Part shown: one piece after another, positions 10,251 through 20,700 of the stretch
Layout of the letters: every line of letters starts with the position of its first letter
Numbering within the stretch: position 1 is the first letter of the stretch
Assembly: GCA_011522725.1 (NCBI GenBank)
Contig: WTIL01000021.1
Coordinates: 1 to 64,000 of the forward strand
Direction: 5' to 3'
DNA length: 64,000 nt
From: Rhodospirillaceae bacterium
Lineage (GTDB): Bacteria > Pseudomonadota > Alphaproteobacteria > Puniceispirillales > Puniceispirillaceae
Position numbers and translations under genes: made by a program
The notes under the pieces: model-generated
The model's database searches: none
The model's input: the letters and a program-made list of their open reading frames with translations, nothing else
Told to the model about the DNA's origin: nothing

Positions 10251-11336
10251 TCACCCGATCAGTCTCGCCACATCAAACACCACGAGCACAACCGTCAAGG
10301 CCAGCAGGATCGAGATGCCGCCACGCAGCAGCAATCCCTGCACCATCAGGGGAATTGGCCGCCTGAACAGCGCCTCATAGAGGAAAAAGGAAAGATGACC
10401 ACCGTCGAGCGCCGGTATCGGCAGCAGGTTGATCAGACCAAGATTGATCGAGATCACCGCTGTCAGCAGCACAAAGGGTATAAGACCCTGCTGCAGGGCC
10501 GATCCCGAGATTTTCGCGATACCGACGGGGCCCTGAACCTCGCCGGCCTGCATTTCCCCGCGCCCCAGCCTTGAAAGACCGCGCAGGATCATGACGGACA
10601 TTCTGAACGCATCAGAACTTGCCGCCACGAGCGCGCTTCCCGGCAACAGACGCTCTCGTGTCCCGCCACCGCTGGATTTGACGCCCAGCAGGCCGATATA
10701 GACCTGCATTTCTTCGTTGAACCTTGGCTGCGGTGTCACCGTGAGCGTTACCGGCCTGCCGTCGCGAAGGATGGTGAATTCAAGCGGACGCCCTGGCGCT
10801 TCGACAACAAGGCCGCGAAGGTCGCTGAAGTCACGGACTGTTATGCCGTCGATATCCGTGACCAGGTCACCGGGCCGCAGCCCGGCTTCCGCCGCCGCGG
10901 TTTCCGGCATCACCTCGCCGATTTCGGCTGGAATGGTGACCTTGCCGACCGTCATATAGACAAGAGCAAACAGCAGGATGCCAAGAATGAAATTTGCCAC
11001 CGGGCCGGCAAGAACGATTGCCGATCTCCAGCCAAGACTGGCTCCGGCAAAACTTCCGGGCACCTTGTCCGCATCCGGGGCGGCGCCACTCGCCTCGTTC
11101 TCGTCGCCTCGCATACGCACATACCCACCAAGAGGGATCGCCGCAATCCGCCAGCGTGTGCCTGTCTTTTTTGATGTCCAGCCATAGATTTCAGGACCGA
11201 ACCCGACCGAAAACACCTCGACAATCACGCCGGCGCGACGCGCCACCCAGTAATGGCCGAGTTCGTGGAAAAACACCACGGGTGTAAGCAGAAGCAGGAA
11301 GCCGATGATCAGCTGGAGAGCGCTCAGTTCGGGCAT
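10251..11336 (-). CDS. rseP: Site-2 intramembrane zinc metalloprotease RseP/MmpA
   Basis: Inner-membrane protease that cleaves transmembrane anti-sigma factors or regulators (RseP in E. coli, MmpA in Caulobacter). The active site HELGH is at residues 24-28 in the first membrane helix, and the second metal motif is in IPALDGGH near the C-terminus. One PDZ domain lies at about residues 115-195 (EAGLRPGDLVTDIDGITV). The ORF track extends into dxr; the ATG at 11336, five bases after the dxr stop, gives 361 aa. The dxr-rseP-bamA order is widely conserved. Confidence 0.94.
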   Translation of the reverse strand: MPELSALQLIIGFLLLLTPVVFFHELGHYWVARRAGVIVEVFSVGFGPEIYGWTSKKTGTRWRIAAIPLGGYVRMRGDENEASGAAPDADKVPGSFAGASLGWRSAIVLAGPVANFILGILLFALVYMTVGKVTIPAEIGEVMPETAAAEAGLRPGDLVTDIDGITVRDFSDLRGLVVEAPGRPLEFTILRDGRPVTLTVTPQPRFNEEMQVYIGLLGVKSSGGGTRERLLPGSALVAASSDAFRMSVMILRGLSRLGRGEMQAGEVQGPVGIAKISGSALQQGLIPFVLLTAVISINLGLINLLPIPALDGGHLSFFLYEALFRRPIPLMVQGLLLRGGISILLALTVVLVVFDVARLIG

Positions 11337-11340
11337 GAGT

Positions 11341-12567
11341 TCAGATACCTCCCCGTGTCTTTGCCATGGAAGCCCCCGACATGTAGCTCTCGCAACGCGT
11401 CTCGGCAAGGCGACGCGTGCGCGCATCAATCTCCAGCACCGCTTCCAGAGACCTGACATCTCCGTCCGGTGCGTTCTGGAGACAGTCATCGACAATCGCG
11501 CCGATCCCGGTGAAACCAATCCTGCCATCGAGAAACGCCGCCACAGCGACTTCATTCGCCGCGTTCAGCACGGCCGGCATGATGCCGCCCGATGCCAGTG
11601 CCTGGCGTGCCAGGAAGAAACAGGGATAGCGTGCTTCCTCAACCGCCATGAAATCCAGGCTGCCAAGCGACAACAGGTCCAGAGGCTCAGGCTTCCAGTC
11701 AAGTCGGTCGGGCCATGCAAGAGCAACTGAAATAGGTGTTTTCATATCCGCTGTGCCAAGCTGACCGATCACCGAGCCGTCATTGAAATAGACGAGCCCG
11801 TGAACAGCCACCTGCGGATGAATCAGCACGTCGATCTGCGCTGGTCCGAGGTCGAACATCCAGGCCGCCTCGATCACCTCGAGCCCCTTGTTCATCATGG
11901 TCGCACTGTCGACAGAAATTTTCTGTCCCATCTCCCAGTTCGGATGCCGAACAGCCTCAGCGGCTGTGATCCTGTCGAAACTGTCGAGGTCACGATCACG
12001 GAACGGTCCGCCGGATGCCGTCAGGCAGATACGGCCAATCCCGGACACCCCACTGGCATTCACAAGGTCATCCTGATGACCCGCCCATCCCTGCCAGCAC
12101 TGGAAGATCGCACTGTGTTCGCTGTCCACCGGAAGAATACGTGCACCGGTGCGACGCGCCATGGCTGTTACCACCTCGCCTGCGGACACGAGAGATTCCT
12201 TGTTCGCCAGAGCAACAGTCTGGCCACATTCGACGGCCGCCAATACCGACGGCAACCCGGCAAGCCCCACGATGCCGGCGATCACGATATCGACCGGCCT
12301 GCGGGCGAGTTCTGTACAAGCTGCCTCGCCGCACATGATCTCGATACCGCTTCCGGCAAGTGCCTCGCGCAGGACCGTCTCACCTGCCTCATCGGCAAGG
12401 CCGACAGCGTCGGGACGGTACCTGAGGGCCTGCTCGGCAAGCAGTCCGGCATTGCGGCCGGCAACAAGAACCTTGATGTCGAATTGTTCGGGACAGCCTT
12501 CCACGAGTGCCAGTGTGCTGGTGCCGATCGACCCGGTGGAACCGAGGATTGTAAGCTGCTTTGCCAC
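11341..12567 (-). CDS. dxr: 1-deoxy-D-xylulose-5-phosphate reductoisomerase
   Basis: Second step of the non-mevalonate isoprenoid pathway, NADPH-dependent conversion of DXP to MEP. The N-terminal Rossmann motif reads LTILGSTGSIGTSTL. NKESLVSAGEVV, ILPVDSEHSAIFQC and the metal/substrate stretch LTASGGPFRD follow, then DSATMMNKGLEVIEA. At 408 aa it is full length. The start is a GTG at 12567. It lies with uppS and cdsA, which use its product line for undecaprenyl carrier and phospholipid synthesis. Confidence 0.96.
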   Translation of the reverse strand: MAKQLTILGSTGSIGTSTLALVEGCPEQFDIKVLVAGRNAGLLAEQALRYRPDAVGLADEAGETVLREALAGSGIEIMCGEAACTELARRPVDIVIAGIVGLAGLPSVLAAVECGQTVALANKESLVSAGEVVTAMARRTGARILPVDSEHSAIFQCWQGWAGHQDDLVNASGVSGIGRICLTASGGPFRDRDLDSFDRITAAEAVRHPNWEMGQKISVDSATMMNKGLEVIEAAWMFDLGPAQIDVLIHPQVAVHGLVYFNDGSVIGQLGTADMKTPISVALAWPDRLDWKPEPLDLLSLGSLDFMAVEEARYPCFFLARQALASGGIMPAVLNAANEVAVAAFLDGRIGFTGIGAIVDDCLQNAPDGDVRSLEAVLEIDARTRRLAETRCESYMSGASMAKTRGGI

Positions 12568-12615
12568 GCTTGACCTTGCCGTATGCGGTGCCTGTGCATG
12601 CCACCGCTGAACGCG

Positions 12616-13395
12616 TTACTGAATGGCGAGAATATAGAGATAGACCGCCGGCAATGTAAGAAGATATCCGTCGAACCGGTCAAGAAAACCGCCATGGCCG
12701 GGGATCAGGCTGCTACTGTCCTTGACCCCGACCCGACGTTTCAGGGCTGACTCGACCAAATCACCAGCCTGCGCCAGGACCGCGAGGCATATGCCCCCCG
12801 CGACGGCTGCCACCGGTGACAGCCAGGAACCGGAAGATATGAGCAGGCATGCTGCGACTGCTCCTATCGTGCCGCCAATTGCACCAGCCCTGGTCTTGTT
12901 GGGACTGATGGCAGGCGCGAGTTTCGCTCCGCCGATCCGCCGGCCTACGAAATAGGCGGCGGTATCGCAGCTCGCCACCGCAGCAGCCAGCGCGAGAAGA
13001 ACAAGGTTGCCACCCTCAACGCCAAGCAACCCGCGCGTGGCGAGAATGCAGGTGACGACCAACGCGATAAAAATCGACGCAAGGCCGTTGCGCGTCACCG
13101 CCCAGATCAAGCCGACGACCAGTGCAGCAAGCGCAAGGATGACGAGGTCGAGCGGCATGCCGGCTGTGGTCTCGATTCCGGCGAAGATAGGTGCCGGCAG
13201 GGCGAACAACACGAAATCCATCAGAAGCGCGGCACGCAACGCCATTGGCAATGCCAGCATGGAAGAGAATTCAAGCACCATCAGCGCGGCAAGCGCCATC
13301 AGCAACCATTGCGAGGCAGGCTGTGAGACCGCCACAAGCGCAATAATCGGCATAAACAGGAGAGCGCCGACCAGACGGCGCGTGGTACCCGACAT
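12616..13395 (-). CDS. cdsA: Phosphatidate cytidylyltransferase (CDP-diglyceride synthase)
   Basis: Integral membrane enzyme making CDP-diacylglycerol for phospholipids. Several hydrophobic helices are visible (e.g. LVGALLFMPIIALVAV, WLLMALAALMVLEF), and the family signature is near the end: PGHGGFLDRFDGYL. The ORF track begins inside uppS; I chose the ATG at 13395 because GGAAAGGG stands just upstream, giving 259 aa, a normal size. It lies 22 bases after the uppS stop. Confidence 0.93.
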   Translation of the reverse strand: MSGTTRRLVGALLFMPIIALVAVSQPASQWLLMALAALMVLEFSSMLALPMALRAALLMDFVLFALPAPIFAGIETTAGMPLDLVILALAALVVGLIWAVTRNGLASIFIALVVTCILATRGLLGVEGGNLVLLALAAAVASCDTAAYFVGRRIGGAKLAPAISPNKTRAGAIGGTIGAVAACLLISSGSWLSPVAAVAGGICLAVLAQAGDLVESALKRRVGVKDSSSLIPGHGGFLDRFDGYLLTLPAVYLYILAIQ

Positions 13396-13417
13396 GCTGG
13401 CCCTTTCCACTAAACGG

Positions 13418-14176
13418 TCAGGATGAACGCCTCTTGTCCGCAATGGACGTTACACGCTCGTTAATCTGACTGACGGTATCGCCACCGAAACGGCGGTCGC
13501 GGTTGGTGAATTCATTCAGCGCACGAACGAGGTCTTCTTTCGTGAAATCAGGCCAGAGGACAGGCGAGAAGTAGAACTCGGCGTAGGAAATGTCCCATAG
13601 CATGAAATTCGAAATACGCTGTTCGCCGCCAGTCCGGATCAACAGGTCTATCTCGGGCAGTGCCGCCGATGTCATCCGGGACTTGATGACGTCCTCCTTG
13701 ATGTCATCGACTGCCAGAATTCCGGTTTCGACCTCTATGGCCAGCTGACGCATCGCAGAAGTAATCTCCTGACGCCCGCCATAATCGAGCGCCAGCGTCA
13801 GGTTCAACCCGGTGTTGCCGGAGGTGGACCGCTCGGCCCAGTCGATGAGGTCGACCAGTCGCGAACCGAAACGTTGCCTGTTGCCAATCACCCGAAGCTT
13901 GACGTTCTGCTCGTTCAACTCGCCAATGTCGTTTTCAAGAAAACCGCGAAGCAAGCTGAACAACCCGTCGATTTCGGGTTTGGGGCGGCTCCAGTTTTCA
14001 AAGGAAAAGGCAAAGGCGGTCAACCAGCGGACGTCACGTTCGCTCGCGTGGCGGGCAATATTCTTCAGCGTTTCAGAGCCCTCACGGTGACCGCTGACAG
14101 ACGGCAGACCCCTTTGACGCGCCCAGCGACGGTTACCATCCATTATAATGGCAAGGTGATGCGGAACTTTGATCAT
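13418..14176 (-). CDS. uppS: Undecaprenyl diphosphate synthase (cis-prenyltransferase)
   Basis: Makes the C55 lipid carrier for peptidoglycan and LPS O-units from FPP and IPP. The start MIKVPHHLAIIMDGNRRWA carries the catalytic Asp at residue 13. FSFENWSRP and the C-terminal EIDLLIRTGGEQRISNFMLW with YAEFYF are the other family blocks. The ORF track extends upstream, but the ATG at 14176, with AGGA behind it, gives 252 aa, the usual size. It lies between frr and cdsA. Confidence 0.95.
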   Translation of the reverse strand: MIKVPHHLAIIMDGNRRWARQRGLPSVSGHREGSETLKNIARHASERDVRWLTAFAFSFENWSRPKPEIDGLFSLLRGFLENDIGELNEQNVKLRVIGNRQRFGSRLVDLIDWAERSTSGNTGLNLTLALDYGGRQEITSAMRQLAIEVETGILAVDDIKEDVIKSRMTSAALPEIDLLIRTGGEQRISNFMLWDISYAEFYFSPVLWPDFTKEDLVRALNEFTNRDRRFGGDTVSQINERVTSIADKRRSS

Positions 14177-14234
14177 GACAATTCCTGGCTGCGGCAGGCG
14201 ATATCCGGTCTGGCTAACGGGGTGGCTATATTTG

Positions 14235-14792
14235 CTATACTTGGGTGATTTCCTTTTCCTTGTTGGCCAGCGCATCGTCGATCATCTTTACGTGATCGTC
14301 GGTCAGCTTCTGGATATCACCCTCCATATCGCGCAGCTCGTCTTCGGAAAGAAGGCTGTCCTTCTGCATCTTCCGTGCGGTCTCGATGCCGTCACGGCGC
14401 ACATTGCGGACCGAAACACGCGCTGCCTCGGCATAGCGGCTCGCCACCTTGACCATGTCACGGCGACGCTCTTCGGAAAGATCGGGGATCGGCACACGGA
14501 TCAGCGTGCCCTCTGCCATCGGGTTCAGGCCGAGATCGGACTCGCGAATGGCCTTTTCAACAGAGGCGGTCAGCGAGGCATCCCAGACGGTTACTGTCAG
14601 CAGACGAGGCTCGGGAGCTGAAATATTGCCGACCTGCGACATCGGCATCTTTGATCCGTAGGCGTCGACCATCACAGGCTCAAGCATTCCGGTCGAGGCG
14701 CGCCCGGCGCGAAGTCCCATGAATTCGGTTTTCAGGCTGTTCAGGCTGCCTTCCATGCGGCGCTTGATATCGTCCAGATCAACCTCGGACAT
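14235..14792 (-). CDS. frr: Ribosome recycling factor
   Basis: Works with EF-G to split post-termination ribosomes. The 185 aa all-alpha plus beta architecture is recognised from LRAGRASTGMLEPVMVDAYG, DLGLNPMAEGTLIRVPIPDL and the C-terminal LTDDHVKMIDDALANKEKEI. It follows pyrH by 80 bases, matching the common rpsB-tsf-pyrH-frr order. Confidence 0.97.
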   Translation of the reverse strand: MSEVDLDDIKRRMEGSLNSLKTEFMGLRAGRASTGMLEPVMVDAYGSKMPMSQVGNISAPEPRLLTVTVWDASLTASVEKAIRESDLGLNPMAEGTLIRVPIPDLSEERRRDMVKVASRYAEAARVSVRNVRRDGIETARKMQKDSLLSEDELRDMEGDIQKLTDDHVKMIDDALANKEKEITQV

Positions 14793-14872
14793 CTATGGGT
14801 CTCCATTCATTGCTGGCTGTAACGCCGGATATCTTGTGCAGTTTGACGGTTTTTGTGAAGCAGGGAATTACG

Positions 14873-15607
14873 TTAACTGACGATCGTGAACTTGCCTTCG
14901 TGACGCAGCACCCGCTGGAAGCCGCCTGTATCCTCGATCGAAAAGACCAGGATGGGAATGCTGTTCTCACGCGCAAGGGATACCGCGGAGGCATCCATGA
15001 CCTTCAAATCCTCGGAAAGCACCTGAAGGTAGCTGAGCTGGTCATAACGCACTGCGTCCGGATCCTTTTCCGGATCGGCAGAGTAAACACCGTCCACGCG
15101 TGTCCCTTTGAGAAGGGCAGAACATCCCATTTCGGACGCACGCAGCGCGGCCGCCGTATCGGTGGTGAAAAACGGATTGCCTGTGCCAGCGGCAAAAATG
15201 ACCACCCGACGCTTTTCGAGATGGCGCATCGCACGGCGGCGGATATAGGGCTCGCACACAGCGCTGATGGGGAGCGCGGACATGACCCGTGTCGGCATGT
15301 CGAGTGTTTCCAGCGCGTTCTGCATCGCCAGCGCGTTCATCACCGTTGCCAGCATGCCCATGTAATCGCCGGTGGCACGTTCCATGCCTGCCGCCGCGCC
15401 GGACACGCCGCGGAAAATATTGCCGCCACCGATCACGAGGCACACCTCGACGCCGAGATTGACGACGTCTTTGACCTGCTGGGCGACGGCGGCAACCATC
15501 TCGGGATCAATGCCGTAGGCTTGTTTGCCCATCAGCGATTCACCCGAAATTTTCAGGAGCACCCTTGGATAAAGGTGCCCCTTCCCGTTGCTGTCATCGT
15601 CACTCAT
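14873..15607 (-). CDS. pyrH: UMP kinase (uridylate kinase)
   Basis: Phosphorylates UMP to UDP; a bacterial hexamer of the amino acid kinase family, normally activated by GTP and inhibited by UTP. Motifs seen are [24 protein letters not shown], the mid-region [14 protein letters not shown] and [16 protein letters not shown] with [10 protein letters not shown]. At 244 aa it is standard. It sits 21 bases after tsf. Confidence 0.97.
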   Translation of the reverse strand: MSDDDSNGKGHLYPRVLLKISGESLMGKQAYGIDPEMVAAVAQQVKDVVNLGVEVCLVIGGGNIFRGVSGAAAGMERATGDYMGMLATVMNALAMQNALETLDMPTRVMSALPISAVCEPYIRRRAMRHLEKRRVVIFAAGTGNPFFTTDTAAALRASEMGCSALLKGTRVDGVYSADPEKDPDAVRYDQLSYLQVLSEDLKVMDASAVSLARENSIPILVFSIEDTGGFQRVLRHEGKFTIVS

Positions 15608-15628
15608 GCGTGCCTCGTTCCGGTCGGG

Positions 15629-16546
15629 TCAGGACAGTTGCGCAGCGACCTCTGCAGCAAAGTCCGTCTCTTCTTTCTCGATACCCTCGCCGAGATTAAA
15701 GCGGACAAAACCCGTCAGCGCAATCTCTGCTCCGGCATCCTTGCCGGCCTTGGCAACGACGTCGGAAATCTGGGTCTCGCCATCAATGACGGAAACCTGC
15801 TCGAGAAGCACCACTTCCTTGTAGTACTTCTTCATGCGGCCTTCGACCATCTTCTCGGCGATTTCCTGCGGCTTGCCGGATGCCTTGGCCTGCTCGATCA
15901 GGACATCACGCTCACGCTGGACCATGTCCTTGTCGAGATCGTCGACGGACAGGCTTGCCGGTGCGGTGGCCGCAATATGCATGGCGATCTGCTTGCCAAG
16001 CGGCTCGAGGACATCCGCGCCGGCGCTGGACTCAAGCGCCACCAGCACCCCGATCCGGCCGAGGCCGGCAGCGGTCGCGTTGTGCATGTAGGACACGACG
16101 GCGCCCGAACCGACGGACACGGCAGCCATGCGGCGCAGCGACATGTTCTCGCCAATGGTGGCGATCTTGTGGGTCAGTTCCTCAGCGACATTGCGGCCTG
16201 TGTCCGGATAGTCGGCAGCGGTCAGCGCGTCGAGGTCGCCGGCGGCCAGCGCAAGACCGGCCAGTGTCGAAGCGAACTCCTGGAATTCGGTATTGCGCGC
16301 CACGAAGTCAGTCTCGGCATTCAGCTCGATAACGGCACCCTTGGTGCCGTCGACGGCGAATGCCACCAGGCCTTCAGAGGCCACGCGGCCGGATTTCTTG
16401 GCAGCGGTTGCCAGGCCCTTGGTGCGAAGCCAGTCAATGGCGGCTTCCATGTCGCCGTCGGTCTCGGCAAGCGCCTTTTTGCAGTCCATCATGCCTGCGC
16501 CAGATTTTTCGCGAAGTTCCTTCACAAGTGCAGCTGTCACGCTCAT
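15629..16546 (-). CDS. tsf: Elongation factor Ts
   Basis: Nucleotide exchange factor for EF-Tu. The N-terminal UBA-like domain reads [20 protein letters not shown] with [18 protein letters not shown]. The core [16 protein letters not shown] is the EF-Tu-binding signature. At 305 aa it is complete. It follows rpsB by 109 bases, and that gap holds a strong GC hairpin, so expression may be partly uncoupled from rpsB. Confidence 0.97.
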   Translation of the reverse strand: MSVTAALVKELREKSGAGMMDCKKALAETDGDMEAAIDWLRTKGLATAAKKSGRVASEGLVAFAVDGTKGAVIELNAETDFVARNTEFQEFASTLAGLALAAGDLDALTAADYPDTGRNVAEELTHKIATIGENMSLRRMAAVSVGSGAVVSYMHNATAAGLGRIGVLVALESSAGADVLEPLGKQIAMHIAATAPASLSVDDLDKDMVQRERDVLIEQAKASGKPQEIAEKMVEGRMKKYYKEVVLLEQVSVIDGETQISDVVAKAGKDAGAEIALTGFVRFNLGEGIEKEETDFAAEVAAQLS

Positions 16547-16602
16547 CGTCTGTATCCCGTTTCAGGTGGTTAGAACGTCAAATTCGGAAAGTTGATACCA
16601 AA

Positions 16603-16622
16603 CCGCCCCGTTGCCGGGGCGG
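16603..16622 (-). terminator. GC-rich hairpin between rpsB and tsf (attenuator candidate)
   Basis: CCGCCCC (16603-16609) pairs with GGGGCGG (16616-16622), extended by one further G-C pair to a four-base loop. On the minus strand it falls 33 bases after the rpsB stop and is followed by TTTGGTATC, a poor U-tract. A partial terminator that sets the S2:EF-Ts ratio, or an RNA stabiliser, would both fit. Confidence 0.45.
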
Positions 16623-16655
16623 AAAGGTGTTTGTCTGTTACAAAGCGGCGGCTTG

Positions 16656-17540
16656 TCAGCTTGCCGGCGCTTCCTCGCCGCCCTCGGCAGCAGGCGCTTC
16701 CTCAGCCGCGGCCTCGGCTGCCGGAGCTGCTTCCTCGGCAGGAGCGGCTTCGGCTTCGGCGGCGGCTTCTTCAGCCGGCGCCTCGGCGGCAACCGCAGGC
16801 TCGGCAGGCGCGTCGGCGGCGGCACCGGCGTCACCACCTGTCTTCATCATTTCGGTCTGCAGGCCGTCGAGAACGGCGGCCTGGGCCAGATCGCAATAGA
16901 AGGAGATGGCGCGCATCGCGTCGTCATTGCCCGGGATCATGTAATCGACACCTTCGGGCTTGGCGTTGGAATCGACGATGGCGACAACCGGGATGTTCAG
17001 CCGGTTGGCTTCCTCGACAGCGATGGCTTCCTTGTTCGTGTCGATCACGAACAGCATGTCGGGAAGACCACCCATCTCCTTGATGCCGCCAAGGGTCATC
17101 TCCAGCTTGTCCCGCTCACGGGTCAGCTGCAGGACTTCCTTCTTGGTCAGCTGGTTGATCTCGTCACCTTCCATGCGGGCCTCAAGCTCGCGAAGGCGGC
17201 GGATCGATTGCGACACGGTGGCCCAGTTGGTCATCATGCCGCCAAGCCAGCGGTGGTTGACGTAATACTGGCCGCAGTTGCGTGCTGTCTCGGCGATCTT
17301 GTCAGCCGCCGCACGCTTGGTGCCGACGAACAGGACACGGCCGCCACGCGATGTGACATCGCTCAGCGCTTTCAGCGCGGCGTGCAGCATCGGCACGGTC
17401 TGTTGCAGGTCGAGAATGTGGATCTTGTTCCGCTCGCCGAAAATGAACGGCTTCATGCGGGGATTCCAGCGACGGGTGCTGTGGCCGAAATGGACGCCGG
17501 CTTCCAGCATCTCGCGCATGGTAAAGGTAGGCAGAGACAT
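16656..17540 (-). CDS. rpsB: 30S ribosomal protein S2 with long acidic Ala/Glu tail
   Basis: Small-subunit protein, also needed for S1 docking in many bacteria. The conserved start is [20 protein letters not shown], and [26 protein letters not shown] and [24 protein letters not shown] complete the S2 fold by about residue 235. The remaining 55-60 residues are a low-complexity Ala/Glu/Pro tail. The ORF track extends to 17693; the ATG at 17540 with AGGAG seven bases upstream gives 294 aa. It lies downstream of dnaE after a structured 184-base leader. Confidence 0.96.
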   Translation of the reverse strand: MSLPTFTMREMLEAGVHFGHSTRRWNPRMKPFIFGERNKIHILDLQQTVPMLHAALKALSDVTSRGGRVLFVGTKRAAADKIAETARNCGQYYVNHRWLGGMMTNWATVSQSIRRLRELEARMEGDEINQLTKKEVLQLTRERDKLEMTLGGIKEMGGLPDMLFVIDTNKEAIAVEEANRLNIPVVAIVDSNAKPEGVDYMIPGNDDAMRAISFYCDLAQAAVLDGLQTEMMKTGGDAGAAADAPAEPAVAAEAPAEEAAAEAEAAPAEEAAPAAEAAAEEAPAAEGGEEAPAS

Positions 17541-17584
17541 CGAGTAACTCCTGTTCTCCGGTTGAGCCTCCATGCGGGAAATGA

Positions 17585-17645
17585 AAGGTGTTGCCACCTT
17601 CACCGGAAAGGCCCCCTGCCGGCTGCCGCCGGCGGGCGCCAGCCC
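17585..17645 (-). promoter_or_regulatory. Structured rpsB leader (hairpins, possible autoregulation)
   Basis: The leader holds three perfect stems. AAGGTG/CACCTT (17585-17600) closes a GCAA tetraloop on the transcript, about 45-60 bases before the ATG. Farther upstream, GCCGGC/GCCGGC and GCGGGC/GCCCGC share bases (around 17618-17645) and cannot both form at once. S2 represses its own operon through the leader in E. coli; here that role is inference from structure and position. Confidence 0.4.
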
Positions 17646-17664
17646 GCATGTGTGAATTGCGCGT

Positions 17665-17693
17665 GGTGTAACCAAAGCCCGGCGGAAATGCAA
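17665..17693 (-). promoter_or_regulatory. Candidate rpsB promoter
   Basis: Minus-strand TTGCAT (17693-17688), a 17-base spacer and TACACC (17670-17665) give a modest sigma70-like match in the gap between the dnaE stop and rpsB. Transcription would start near 17658 and give a leader of about 118 bases. The same stretch can also fold CCCGGC with GCCGGG, so it may double as the end of the dnaE transcript. Confidence 0.3.
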
Positions 17694-17724
17694 GCCGAAA
17701 AGCCGGGACGGCCTCAGGATATGT

Positions 17725-20700
17725 CTAGAGTTCCTGTACCGAGAGGATGCCCGGAATCTGGCGCATCGAACGGCGTGCCTCGCCGCTCAGCCTGAAGCGG
17801 CCGGGAAGCGCGACGCTGACTTCCTTGTCATCCATGATCAGGCGCAGCTTGACCTCGGCGCGGCCGGGCCCGTCCTCCTCAAGCAGCGATTTCAGCGCCG
17901 GCAACGGCTTGTCGTCCTGCACCCAGATGCCGACACCCCCGTTCCACGCGGCAATCGCCTCGTCCAGCGCCTGCACGCGCGCTGCCGTGATCCGCGGCCC
18001 GTTCTCTTCCAGGCGCAGGTTGGCGGAGACAAGGACCGGCATGTCGCTGTCCAGCAATTCCTGGCTTTCGGCAAGCATGTCGGAGAAGAAGGTCACCTCG
18101 AATACACCAGTCTGGTCGGTGAACTGGACGAAGGCGAACTTGTTGCCGCGCTGCGAGATCCGCACCTGCTTGGCCGATACCGAGCCCGCCAGATTGACGC
18201 GCGGCTTCAGATTGCGGCTTTCGATCATCGCCGCCAGATCATTCGCCGTAATCACCTTCAGCTTGTCCAGCCGGCCGGCATAGCCGTCGAGCGGGTGCGC
18301 CGACAGATACAGGCCCAGCGATTCAAACTCCTCGCGAAGCCGGTCCATGCCGCTCCAGTCCTCGAACGGCTGCATATGCACGGTCTTGTCAAGCGCGTCA
18401 TCGCCGCTGAACAGGCTGTCCTGGCTGGATTGCGCATCCTGCCGGACGGTTTCCGCAAAGGCGAGGATGGCCTCGACATTCTCCAGCAATTCACGACGGT
18501 TGCCATGCAGGGAATCGAGCGCGCCCGCCCTGATCAGGTTTTCCATCTGCTTCTTGTTGGCGACGGCCTGCGGAAGGCGTTTCAGGAAATCTGTCAGGTC
18601 GGCGAACTCACCGTTCGCCTCGCGTTCGGCAACAAGCTGCGACATCGCCTCGGTACCGACATTGCGGATGGCGCCAAGCGCATAGCGCACCGCCGCCCGG
18701 CCGCCATTCTCGGGCAATTCGACTGTGAAACTGGCGCCGGACCGGTTCGCATCCGGTGGCCGCACCTCGATCTCCTCGCGCTGGCATTCCTGACGGAAGA
18801 CGGCCAGCTTGTCGGTGCTGCCGGCGTCGAGCGCCATGGAAGCGGCAAGGAATTCCTCGGGATAATTGGCCTTGAGATAGGCCGTCTGATAGGACACCAG
18901 CGCATAGGCCGCCGCGTGCGACTTGTTGAAACCGTAGCCGGCAAACGCCGAGATCTGGTCGAACACGTCGGAGGCAAGCTGTTCGCTCAGGTCATTCTCG
19001 ACGGCGCCGGCAATGAAGGTCTGGCGCTGCTTGTCCATCTCGGCCTTGATCTTCTTGCCCATGGCCCGCCGCAACAGGTCGGCACCGCCAAGCGTGTAAC
19101 CGGCCAGGACCCTCGCCGCCTGCTGCACCTGCTCCTGATAGATCATGATGCCGTAGGTTTCGGCCAGAACGGGCTCCAGCTTGGGATGCATGTAGGTGAC
19201 GAGCGAAGGGTCGTGCTTCCGCGCCACATAATGCTTGATATTCTCCATCGGGCCGGGGCGATAAAGCGCGACAACAGCGATGATGTCCTCGAAACGGTCC
19301 GGCTTCAGGCCTTTCAGAACATCACGCATACCGGCGGATTCCAGCTGGAACACGCCGACCGTGTCGCCGGCCGAGAGCATCTCGAAGGTCCTGGCGTCAT
19401 CCAGCGGAATGGTCGCGAGGTCGATCTCGACACCCCGCCGGGCAAGAAAGGCGACAGCCCGCTGTAGCACTGTCAGGGTCTTCAGACCCAGGAAGTCGAA
19501 TTTCACCAGACCGGCATTCTCGACCCATTTCATGTTGAACTGCGTGACCGGCATCGGCGAGCGCGGGTCGCGATAGAGCGGCACCAGCTGTTCCAGCGGC
19601 CGGTCACCGATGACAAGGCCGGCAGCATGGGTCGAGGCGTGGCGATACAGTCCCTCGATCTTCATCGAGATATCAATAAGCTCGCCAACCTGCTCGTCGT
19701 CACGGCGTTGCTGGCGAAGCTCTTCCTCGGTCTCCAGCGCCTGCGCGATGGTCACCGGGTTTGCCGGGTTGCTGGGGATCAGCTTGGCGATGCGGTCGAC
19801 CTGCGGATAGGGCATTTCGAGAACGCGCCCGACATCGCGCAGCGCGGCGCGTGCTTGCAGCGATCCGAAGGTGATGATCTGGGCGACCTTGTCGAAACCG
19901 TATTTCTCCTGAACATAACCGATGACCTCTTCTCGCCTGTCCTGGCAGAAATCGATATCAAAGTCCGGCATCGAGACGCGCTCAGGGTTGAGGAAGCGCT
20001 CGAACAGAAGCTCCCAGCGCAGCGGGTCGAGATCGGTGATCGACAGAGCCCATGCCACCACCGAACCCGCGCCGGAGCCCCGCCCGGGGCCCACCGGAAT
20101 GTCGCGCGCCTTCGCCCACTGGATGAAGTCGGCAACGATCAGGAAATAGCCCGGAAAGCCCATCTGGCTGATAACGCCAAGCTCAAACGCCAGCCTTTCG
20201 CGATAGGGCGCCGCGGCAGCCTCGCGGGCCGCCTGGTCCATCCCGTCGGTGAAGACATGCCGGGCAAGCCTGTCCTCCAGCCCGTCCTCGGACTGACGCT
20301 TGAGCTCGTCCTCCTCGCCGAGCCCCGCCTCGGATTCGAAGGGCGGCAGGATCGGCTTGCGCATTTCCGCCATGGCGCTGCAGCGCTGCGCGATCACCAG
20401 CGTGTTGCGGACAGCCTCGGGAATGTCGGCGAACAGCGTCGCCATCTCTTCGGCGGATTTGAAATAATGCTCGGCCGTAAAGCGCGGCCTGTCATCCTCG
20501 GCCAGCTTGCGGCCATTGCCGATACACAGAAGCACGTCATGCGGCATGACCATGTCGCGTTTTTCAAAACGGCAGTCATTCGTGGCCACCAGCGGAATAT
20601 CGGCACTGATCGCCGCGTCCAGCAACACCGGCTCGGCGCGCCGCTCGGCATCGAGGCCGTGCCGCTGCAGCTCGACATAGACACGGCCCGGAAGCGCTTC

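Noticed and set aside
14795-16573. 592-codon plus-strand ORF over pyrH and tsf
   Set aside because: Antisense shadow of two certain genes; its protein is low in normal hydrophobic patterning, rich in His, Arg and Gly, and matches no family. High third-position GC leaves few stops on the opposite strand.
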